A stretch of 13,610 nucleotides of DNA from Balneolaceae bacterium UBA3186 (GTDB lineage Bacteria > Bacteroidota > Rhodothermia > Balneolales > Balneolaceae): contig DEXK01000001.1 of NCBI GenBank assembly GCA_002364085.1, positions 16,829 to 30,438 of the forward strand. Direction: 5' to 3'. How positions within the stretch are numbered: position 1 is the stretch's first letter; each line of letters starts with the position of its first letter. A model generated the notes under the pieces. That model saw nothing but the letters and a program-made list of their open reading frames with translations, ran no database searches and was not told the DNA's origin. A program made the position numbers and the translations under genes. Below, in pieces: positions 7,566 through 13,610 of this stretch.

Positions 7566-10130
7566 TTATTTTATCAGTGTAAGTCTTTTGCTCACTTTCT
7601 GTCCAAGTGCTTCCAGAGTATAGAAATATACACCTGATGAAAAACCTGTCGCATTCCAGCTAACACTGAAATTACCTGCCGAACTATTTTCATCAACAAG
7701 AACTGATACCAATCTTCCGGTAATATCATACACTCTGATCGAAACTCTTCCCGGCTTATCTAAACCATAATTTATCGTTGTAACCGGATTAAAAGGGTTA
7801 GGGTAATTCTGACTGAGAGAAACATTTTTGGGAAGTTCATCGAACAACTCTTCTTCATTGCTTACTGAAACATCCGAATTTGATTGTCCCGGTGTTCCAT
7901 GTGAGCTTGAAGCAGCCCAATTTTCGCCTAATGAATTATCAAAACCTGGATTTGTTAAGGCTAGAGTTGCCCCCATCCCATCTGCTTCAACCGGCCAGGG
8001 AGCTTTGTCGTTGTAAGTTAGCTCATCTACAATCGCTCCGTTTGAATCGAACAATCTAATTAACTCTCCATCACCTGATAAGCCAAAATCCATATCCCCA
8101 ATTTTGTTTTGAACATCAGGAAAGAGTTCTCTGAACAGTGAATCATTTCTGGTAAGCACTAAATAACTATCAGCAGCAAGAATAGTCCCTGTCGGAAAAG
8201 TAAATTTATGCTCATCATCAGAATCAGAAAAATACCATCCTGACATATCAATGTTCTGGTTTGAGTTGTTATAAAACTCAACCCAATCTTCCGGATCAAA
8301 ATCGTCTGCTGATCTGTAATTGATCTCATTTATCACAATACCGGTAGAGCTGATCTCATTTCTCCTGAAGTGAGCGGTAAGTGAAGTATTCTCTGTAATC
8401 GAAACAGCTTTCGACTTTTCTGAACCACTCAGTGCCCCACTCCATCCAATAAAGGTATATCCCGGATTTGCTACAGCTTTCACATTAGCCGGAACAGAAT
8501 TATAAATAAGCCCATATTCCAGTTCGTCGGATCGTATTCCTTCTATATAAACTTGCCCGGCTTCTGCAGGTGCTACAATGGTCTCTAAACTGTTCAGTCT
8601 TGTCAGATCAAAATGATCCATTAAATGCATTTTTGCATAATCTTTTCTTTCACTGATGAACTCCTCTATCACACCAAGATGTTTTTCCCAATCCATGTTT
8701 CTACCAAGTCGGAATGATTTAGTCCATCTGTCCATATGACGTGGGATCTCAGATTCGATCAGACTCGCCGTACTGTCAATAAAACTCATCATTCTTGAGG
8801 CTTCAAAAGTAGTATGAATATGCATACTGTAGCGCTGGATGAACTTATTTTTGAAATCCTGATTCTTGAGTAAGTTTCTAAATAGAAAAGTAGCCCACAT
8901 AGGATTTTCGTACTCTGTGTTAGATGTTGAAGTCAATTTCTGTAACATATTGGTATCATAAGTACCTCTTGAGTGGCTTCCCATCGACATATCCACATCA
9001 TATAAAAGCCATTTCCATTTTCCGTCAGGAGTTTGAGGTCTCCAGAAAATGATATTGTTGGCCGGCCAATCTCCGTTTGCCCAATAGATCTGAGCAATTT
9101 GATAATCAATGTACTGATCGATATCCATTTGCTCTGATACCCAATCATAATTTTCGGGTAGGCTGATGTCATTGCTTCCGATAAAATCGATCATTGCATC
9201 ATAATGATCTGAACTGCCTTCTTTAACATTTGCACTCCCGGAAAGTATATCTAACTCGTTCTCATCAAAGCCATAATTGGACTCAATGAAATCTTCATTC
9301 TGCTTTTCTCTAAGCATGTGAATTCCCCAATAATCGCCGTTGATGAATACAGATACCGGCTTAAAAGCTTGATATCCCAGGTCCATACGGTTTCTTACCA
9401 TTGATTGAGTCGCTGCATTTCTGATCATAGCCCGATGCCAATCCTGACCACCACTTCTTAGAGCAAGTCGATCAAAGGAAGTGATCGGCTTATCTTCGAA
9501 CACCTGATACTCGAGTTTAGAAGTTCCGTACTCACTTCGGAAATAAATATCTAATGACTTTTGGTTGTACAAACGAGTACATCCTCCTCCAATTTTGATT
9601 CCTGCATTTACTGCAAATCCTTCTTCTCGGTTTTTCTCAAAAAGCTCAAGTCTTGCCGGTCGCTCCCAATCCTGATTCCAGTTTTTTGGAGGTTCTGGAA
9701 ATCTAGTACAATACCCAAGAATACCATTGGTTCCCTCCACATAAATGCCACGTTCGTTGGAAAAAAGATTATCAGGATCTGTTGTGATTGAGAATACAGG
9801 AAGCTCTGTTCCTTCATCTAAAAAATAAGCTCGATACACTAAATTGGTGTCCATAAAATCGGGTGAAAAAGTCGCAACTCTTAAGACCTTGGTTTCGTAA
9901 ATGATCAGCGAATCCTGCCAAACAGGATCTGTTGTATCAGGGACTGAACCATCAAGCGTGTAGTAAGCTTTTAAGGTATCTGGGAATGTCTGAATCGTTA
10001 TTTTCAAAGAATCGTTATAGAATCCACTGGCTGGGTCTATCGTGACACTTTGAGCATTTATAATTTGAACATTGAAAAGAACTATAAGCCAAACTATAAG
10101 TTTGGTAGAGAGGTCAGTTTTATTTCTCAT
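7566..10130 (-). CDS. Secreted CotH-kinase family protein with lamin-tail domain and T9SS sorting domain
   Basis: This is an 854-residue exported protein. Its order is: signal peptide (1-26, ending I-N-A before Q27), a chitobiase/hexosaminidase C-terminal-like beta domain (about 28-105, with Y-Y-T-L-D-G-S-V-P), a CotH atypical kinase domain (about 112-495), an InlB-like repeat (about 505-592, with A-N-P-G-Y-T-F-I-G-W-S-G), a lamin-tail domain (about 595-745, with I-V-I-N-E-I-N-Y), and a type IX sorting domain (772-854). In the CotH part, L-L-Y-D378-V-D380-M provides likely metal-binding acids, preceded by an N-G-D-W-P-A-N-N-I-I-F-W segment. CotH proteins are spore-coat protein kinases in Bacillus; secreted CotH/lamin-tail proteins of this group are uncharacterised and may act on surface proteins or polysaccharide. 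The ATG at 10130 has AAGG about 12 nt upstream. It seems to be a single-gene unit. Confidence 0.9.
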   Translation of the reverse strand: MRNKTDLSTKLIVWLIVLFNVQIINAQSVTIDPASGFYNDSLKITIQTFPDTLKAYYTLDGSVPDTTDPVWQDSLIIYETKVLRVATFSPDFMDTNLVYRAYFLDEGTELPVFSITTDPDNLFSNERGIYVEGTNGILGYCTRFPEPPKNWNQDWERPARLELFEKNREEGFAVNAGIKIGGGCTRLYNQKSLDIYFRSEYGTSKLEYQVFEDKPITSFDRLALRSGGQDWHRAMIRNAATQSMVRNRMDLGYQAFKPVSVFINGDYWGIHMLREKQNEDFIESNYGFDENELDILSGSANVKEGSSDHYDAMIDFIGSNDISLPENYDWVSEQMDIDQYIDYQIAQIYWANGDWPANNIIFWRPQTPDGKWKWLLYDVDMSMGSHSRGTYDTNMLQKLTSTSNTEYENPMWATFLFRNLLKNQDFKNKFIQRYSMHIHTTFEASRMMSFIDSTASLIESEIPRHMDRWTKSFRLGRNMDWEKHLGVIEEFISERKDYAKMHLMDHFDLTRLNSLETIVAPAEAGQVYIEGIRSDELEYGLIYNSVPANVKAVANPGYTFIGWSGALSGSEKSKAVSITENTSLTAHFRRNEISSTGIVINEINYRSADDFDPEDWVEFYNNSNQNIDMSGWYFSDSDDEHKFTFPTGTILAADSYLVLTRNDSLFRELFPDVQNKIGDMDFGLSGDGELIRLFDSNGAIVDELTYNDKAPWPVEADGMGATLALTNPGFDNSLGENWAASSSHGTPGQSNSDVSVSNEEELFDELPKNVSLSQNYPNPFNPVTTINYGLDKPGRVSIRVYDITGRLVSVLVDENSSAGNFSVSWNATGFSSGVYFYTLEALGQKVSKRLTLIK

Positions 10131-10202
10131 TGATGTTTACCTTACGAAGGTCCCTAATAATTTCTGCTGATCAGTTATTTATTCATTAAATATATAAAAC
10201 AA
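10131..10202. promoter_or_regulatory. 72-bp divergent gap between the CotH and DinB genes
   Basis: Both genes start outward from this gap, so promoters for both should lie here or just inside the coding regions. The right half (about 10173-10202) is almost pure A/T, with TTATTTATTCATTAAATATATAAA-like content that could supply a -10 element for the plus-strand gene. No -35 box or operator was recognised with confidence. Confidence 0.3.
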
Positions 10203-10757
10203 ATGTATACAAACGACTTCTATATACAAGGCTTTACATCTGCCAAGAAAACTATCCACGAATTAGTAGACAGTATTGATGATCAGACTTTTAATATCCC
10301 GCCTGCTGAAGATAAATGGTGTATAGGAGAAATTATTAGTCACCTCATCAAAACAAATACAGAATATCTGGTTGTACTTGAGAATAAAATTCTTGGTGAT
10401 ACTTCAGGACTTAAAAAAGGAAGTGGCCCATATAAGCATCCGTTTCACTTGCGTTGGTTTATAAAAATTGTAAGTCCTGAATATAAAAAAGCGATGCCTA
10501 CCATTCCTCCATTTGAACCTAAAGCCGTAAAAGATCTGGATAAGGCTGAGTTGCTTTCAGAGTTTGATGCTATTCAGGACAGATATTTAAAACTCCTCGA
10601 TAAAGTGAGTACTGAAAACCTTCATCTTGGGAAGACCAAAGTGGGCAATCCTATTTATCCTCTTTTTAAAATGAGTTTGAGTGCCTGTTTTGCAGTAAAT
10701 GAATCGCATCAAAGAAGACACTTTCAGCAGATTGAAGAAATTTTAGCTCAATCCTGA
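10203..10757 (+). CDS. DinB-like metal-binding protein
   Basis: This 184-residue soluble protein has the four-helix DinB/YfiT pattern. The metal-binding histidines fit the family triad: H47 in W-C-I-G-E-I-I-S-H-L and H169 plus H173 in N-E-S-H-Q-R-R-H-F-Q-Q-I. The W-x-x-x-E-I-x-x-H-L signature at 39-48 is typical. Members bind a divalent metal and some act as thiol-dependent transferases, but most have no known substrate; the DinB name does not mean DNA polymerase. ATG 10203 follows an A/T-rich leader without a clear Shine-Dalgarno. The 3' end overlaps the convergent hydroxylase gene by 10 bp. Confidence 0.85.
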   Translation: MYTNDFYIQGFTSAKKTIHELVDSIDDQTFNIPPAEDKWCIGEIISHLIKTNTEYLVVLENKILGDTSGLKKGSGPYKHPFHLRWFIKIVSPEYKKAMPTIPPFEPKAVKDLDKAELLSEFDAIQDRYLKLLDKVSTENLHLGKTKVGNPIYPLFKMSLSACFAVNESHQRRHFQQIEEILAQS

Positions 10758-11206
10758 CGTTTTCTCTTTTTCTCCGGATATTTGTCGTAGGGAAACAGAA
10801 AAAGTCCATATGGCTCATGACCTTTTTTTCCTGCATCCTGATGGTGACGTTGATGAGCTCTGCGCACTAATTTCATAAACCAGTTATCACTTTTAAAAGG
10901 CATGAACCTTTTGTGTGTGAATAAGTCATGGATTATGAAATAAAGTAAGCCATATAAAGCGATTCCCAACCCTGTTCCAAAAGCGGGTGAAGTAAACATG
11001 GTATCCACTCCTATGATGATCAACCACATTGAAATTCCTGCAAAAGCAATTGAGAAAATATCGTTCATCTCAAATAGCCTATGATTAGGGGTATGATGAG
11101 ATTCATGAATTTTCCAAAGTACGCCATGGAAAAGCCAACGGTGCACACAATATGAAACGACTTCCATTCCAGTAAAACCCAATAAGATATAGACTGTTAA
11201 TAGCAT
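10748..11206 (-). CDS. crtZ: Beta-carotene hydroxylase, CrtZ type (fatty acid hydroxylase superfamily)
   Basis: This 152-residue membrane protein carries the full set of di-iron histidine motifs: H22-R-W-L-F-H27, H34-E-S-H-H38, H93-D-L-F-T-H98 and H118-Q-R-H-H122. This matches the short bacterial CrtZ family, which adds 3-hydroxyl groups to the rings of beta-carotene to make zeaxanthin. Hydrophobic helices lie at about 1-20, 52-68 and 78-93, and the C-terminus is very basic (K-K-R-K-R). No other carotenoid gene is in the window, so the gene is solitary here. It overlaps the DinB gene tail to tail and sits 122 bp from the phage genes. A different hydroxylated lipid substrate is possible but less likely. 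Confidence 0.88.
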   Translation of the reverse strand: MLLTVYILLGFTGMEVVSYCVHRWLFHGVLWKIHESHHTPNHRLFEMNDIFSIAFAGISMWLIIIGVDTMFTSPAFGTGLGIALYGLLYFIIHDLFTHKRFMPFKSDNWFMKLVRRAHQRHHQDAGKKGHEPYGLFLFPYDKYPEKKRKRQD

Positions 11207-11269
11207 TTAGAGTATTTCTAGTTTCTTATTTCTAACAAATCAACTTCCCGAAAATATCATTCAAACTAC

Positions 11270-11303
11270 AAAACCGCGACAGATTTCGAAAATAACTGCG
11301 ACA
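11270..11303. repeat. Pair of GCGACA-type direct repeats at the phage/chromosome border
   Basis: AAAACCGCGACA (11270-11281) and ATAACTGCGACA (11292-11303) agree at 10 of 12 positions and start 22 bp apart, two helical turns. Between them lies the palindrome TTTCGAAA. Read on the minus strand each unit begins TGTCGC followed by RGTT, which resembles the repeated transposase-binding sites at ends of IS21-, Mu- or Tn7-class elements. The gap separates the chromosomal crtZ gene from phage tail genes, so this may be an element end. The orientation of the TGTCGC units, pointing toward crtZ, is not what a simple terminus of the right-hand element predicts. Role unproven. Confidence 0.35.
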
Positions 11304-11328
11304 ACTAATACTAAGATAGTTAATTCAC

Positions 11329-13122
11329 TTAAGTAGCTTCAATTGCATAAACATCTACAATTTTGCTGGAAGCCTGATCTTGTACATATAGAACGTCGAA
11401 GCTTTTTGTAATTCCCTTATATTCAAAACTTAACTTCGTTTCTAGTGAGGGTTTGTCCGATTTAAGAACCTTTATCTTTATAAACAATCTTGCAGAAGCA
11501 TATTTGTCAAAAAAGTTTTCTATCACTTTTTGATTTAATTTTGATGCATATACATCACTTTCAAACCTGTCCTTCCAATCTACTGCATCCTTCCAATCTA
11601 AGTTTTCATCTAGTATTTGAAAGTCAAAATCTCTTATAGAGATAAGCTTGTCGCTAAAAAAGACCTCGTCATTAAATGTATCTCCTTCTAAATTCGTAGA
11701 ATAAACCTTTATTAATTCAGAATCCGAAACTTCATTTAATGATTTGGGCTGATCTAATTCAGCTAAATTATACTCTCTTCTCCTTCCGTTCGATGTTGTT
11801 AAAACTGCCTCATCTAAATCTAAAAGTCTTATTTCGAAGTAGAAATCACGGTATAACGTCAGAGAAACGTCGATCATTTTTGAAAAATCTACAGGAACAT
11901 TCACACTATGTCCAGAGGTGATTTCTACCTCAGTATAAATATACTCTTGTGTTGTTGATAAAACTGTTGAAACTGTAGGCTCGTGTGCCCAGTATTTTGT
12001 AAATCCGGATTCTCTGTCATCTGCATCTCTTACATAAACTATGAGCTCTGCTATTGCTATATCATATGTACCAACAGAACCGTTTAAGTATACATTGCCT
12101 TCAAAGTTAAATGTTGGAAGACCATATCCTGAAGCAACTCTTGTCCTTATTTGATGAAGTTTTGTTGTGCTTTCTTTGAAAATTACTCCATTAAAATCTT
12201 CGAATTGAAAAGGAGGATCTATAGATCCCGATTCTAATTCCCAGTCCTCAAGAACAGTATAATCTTCATTCCATTTACTAAAATCTGAATTAAGGATTTG
12301 AAAATTATCATTATTGTTTTTTACTGTTCGGTTAAACTCATATATACCGTTCAATGTAGATCTCTTGCTGTCTTCTAATACTGTTGGTGTAGATAAAGGA
12401 CGTGCAGAGCTTGAACTGGTGATCGTTCCATTAAGAGCAATTTCGAAGGTTAGGGTTTCGTCTCTAAAAGCATACTCCCGGATATACCATTTACCATTTT
12501 CTTGATAAATAAAGGCTTTAAAAACAGTTAAAAAAGCTGATAATAGGTCGTAATAGCTTGCGTTTGGACTCCTGTCCAAAATAGTTTGAAAACTAGTTCG
12601 CATGCTGCTAGGGCTGTAATCATTCGTGAGTATATTTGCCCCAGTAATGTTTATTAAAATGTTAATTGGTAACTCAAAACCAATAGAGTCTAAAGCTCCT
12701 CTTAGAAAGGTATCAATAGTCGTAAATCCACTGATCGCATTTGTAGTTTTTTTAAGCAACTCAATGCCATCATGGAACTTAAGATCATACGCATTATCAC
12801 GTAAATTATATGAGCTAAACTGTGGAACGGGGACATAAAAACCTTGAAATATCAGCGTACTATTTTCAGTAATTTTTATCATGAATGTTTTATCGCCACT
12901 ACCATTAAACCAATCCAAAATATCTTCTGAATTGCTAAAAAAACGAACTGTAACGTCTGAAGGAAAATGAAATTTAGTTAAATCAGGTTTATTAATTCCT
13001 TTTCTATGAAAATGATTTAAAACTTCAAATTTAAGAGGAAGTGTAAATGTTTTATTTCCATCATAAAACAAGGTATATGTGAATGCACCTGCGCTGTATT
13101 CTCCTACTTCTGTTAATGCCAT
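11329..13122 (-). CDS. Phage tail-tip/baseplate-type structural protein
   Basis: This is a 597-residue protein without signal peptide or membrane segment. The N-terminal half follows a layout seen in tail proteins of Bacteroidota phages: a beta-rich start, then L-I-F-Q-G-F-Y-V-P-V-P (a 'short-range displacement' strand), D-N-A-Y-D-L-K-F-H-D-G-I-E-L-L-K-K (about 110-130), and Y-Y-D-L-L-S-A-F...I-Y-Q-E-N-G-K-W-Y-I (about 190-215). The C-terminal half is beta-rich and could carry host-binding or carbohydrate-binding modules. A small 18-bp tandem duplication (units at 11570-11582 and 11588-11600) gives the repeat D-W-K-D-A-V-D-W-K-D-R-F. Its ATG shares one base with the upstream tape-measure stop (TGATG), with GGAG just ahead. 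Assignment rests on motif style and gene order; a tailocin or gene transfer agent cannot be excluded. Confidence 0.7.
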   Translation of the reverse strand: MALTEVGEYSAGAFTYTLFYDGNKTFTLPLKFEVLNHFHRKGINKPDLTKFHFPSDVTVRFFSNSEDILDWFNGSGDKTFMIKITENSTLIFQGFYVPVPQFSSYNLRDNAYDLKFHDGIELLKKTTNAISGFTTIDTFLRGALDSIGFELPINILINITGANILTNDYSPSSMRTSFQTILDRSPNASYYDLLSAFLTVFKAFIYQENGKWYIREYAFRDETLTFEIALNGTITSSSSARPLSTPTVLEDSKRSTLNGIYEFNRTVKNNNDNFQILNSDFSKWNEDYTVLEDWELESGSIDPPFQFEDFNGVIFKESTTKLHQIRTRVASGYGLPTFNFEGNVYLNGSVGTYDIAIAELIVYVRDADDRESGFTKYWAHEPTVSTVLSTTQEYIYTEVEITSGHSVNVPVDFSKMIDVSLTLYRDFYFEIRLLDLDEAVLTTSNGRRREYNLAELDQPKSLNEVSDSELIKVYSTNLEGDTFNDEVFFSDKLISIRDFDFQILDENLDWKDAVDWKDRFESDVYASKLNQKVIENFFDKYASARLFIKIKVLKSDKPSLETKLSFEYKGITKSFDVLYVQDQASSKIVDVYAIEAT

Positions 13123-13610
13123 CAGCTCCGTCCAATGCTTTTTTCAGTTTCCAAAAACTCATCATATTCCTCTCTAAATTCAGTCAGCACCAATTTAGAT
13201 TCAAGCTTCAAAGACTCCAGTTTAGAAGTCTGCTTTTCAATAGCCGCTATAAGTTCATCATTATTCGAATTGGACTCATTCACCCTAACAGTAGGTATAT
13301 CTACCATTATATTTAATGGCGTTGTATCTGAAATTGGAGAAGACAAAACTCTTTGAGAAATGCTAGGAATAGATCTTCTTCCTACTTTACCTCCGCGCTC
13401 GAAAGAGCTGTTGTTATTTATGATTTCAGAGCTTACAAAACGCTCAATCTTTCTTGCTGTTGCTACACTTGTATTTATTTTTTGTAATGTTTTAGGAGCA
13501 GCATTTGAGCTTTCTCTGTTTGTAATAAATTCATCCTTTTCTGCTTCAATCAGAGTGCCTCCGTCACGGTGTCTTTTCCCTCCAATTTTACCACCTTGTT
13601 CAAACTTTGG
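13122..13610 (-). CDS. Phage tail tape-measure protein, C-terminal end (gene runs off the window)
   Basis: The minus-strand frame is open from the right edge to a TGA at 13122-13124, giving the last 162 residues. The internal ATG at 13346 is unlikely to be the real start because coding continues upstream without a break. The visible part begins with F-E-Q-G-G-K-I-G-G-K-R-H, then G-G-T-L-I-E-A-E-K-D-E-F-I-T-N-R. This glycine-rich 'G-G-x-H-x-x-G-G-T-x-I-E-A-E-x-x-E-F' style is typical of tape-measure C-termini in phages of Bacteroidota. A second related motif, F-E-R-G-G-K-V-G-R-R, follows about 75 residues later, and the tail ends in a charged coiled coil. The family call is inferred from this motif and from the tail gene directly downstream. 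Confidence 0.7.
   Translation of the reverse strand, partial: PKFEQGGKIGGKRHRDGGTLIEAEKDEFITNRESSNAAPKTLQKINTSVATARKIERFVSSEIINNNSSFERGGKVGRRSIPSISQRVLSSPISDTTPLNIMVDIPTVRVNESNSNNDELIAAIEKQTSKLESLKLESKLVLTEFREEYDEFLETEKSIGRS

Noticed and set aside
7618..7631. GTATA-GAAA-TATAC hairpin as a terminator for the HD operon
   Set aside because: The stem is short and A/T only, with no T-tract after it in either direction, and it lies within the CotH coding sequence.
10766..10804. CTTTTTCT/AGAAAAAG 8-bp inverted repeat near the dinB/crtZ junction
   Set aside because: The arms are low-complexity codons for a Lys-rich tail and a Leu/Phe stretch with a 23-nt loop and no T-tract; probably chance.
13122..13346. 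A separate 74-residue gene starting at ATG 13346 on the minus strand
   Set aside because: The same frame is open without a stop to the window edge and carries a tape-measure motif, so this is the tail of a larger gene.

Overview
The window looks like a chromosomal segment of an AT-rich, aerobic member of the Bacteroidota/Balneolota side of the FCB group, most like Balneolota or a relative. The best marker is the C-terminal sorting domain of the large secreted protein at 7566-10130, with an N-Y-P-N-P-F-N-P motif and a G-x-Y-F/Y-Y ending typical of type IX secretion (T9SS) cargo in Balneolota, Ignavibacteria and Rhodothermota. Two lipoprotein-type signals, weak or absent Shine-Dalgarno sequences and a CrtZ-type carotenoid hydroxylase fit this. 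The phylum is inferred from protein style; no rRNA or tRNA gene is visible.

Left part (1-4085): a 1073-residue exported TPR-CHAT protein (caspase-like fold, His/Cys dyad intact, C-terminal membrane anchor) faces a membrane-anchored TPR protein with an anti-sigma-factor-like layout. The two genes converge with a 5-bp gap. A strong intrinsic terminator for the minus-strand gene lies inside the last codons of the CHAT gene, so the two transcripts must overlap.

Middle (4086-7551): after a 265-bp divergent gap comes an overlapping + strand trio: a TlpA/ResA-like thioredoxin lipoprotein, a GH3 (NagZ-like) lipoprotein that has lost the conserved histidines of its acid/base loop, and a YpgQ/YedJ-type HD phosphohydrolase. 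Overlaps of 8 and 16 bp imply co-transcription.

Right-middle (7566-11206): a secreted CotH-kinase protein with chitobiase-like, InlB-like, lamin-tail and T9SS sorting modules on the minus strand; a DinB-like metalloprotein on +; and a CrtZ-type hydroxylase on minus, overlapping DinB tail to tail by 10 bp.

Right end (about 11207-13610): two minus-strand phage tail genes, the C-terminal end of a tape-measure protein followed by a tail-tip/baseplate-type protein, joined by a TGATG stop/start overlap. This module abuts the chromosomal crtZ across a 122-bp gap holding two copies of a GCGACA-type repeat 22 bp apart, which resembles transposase-binding end repeats. The gap is the best candidate for a prophage or mobile-element border. 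The rest of the element lies beyond 13610.

I saw no CRISPR array, tRNA, rRNA or complete insertion sequence. The least expected items are the nested antisense terminator, the exported CHAT/TPR pair, the histidine-less GH3 protein and the repeat pair at the phage border.
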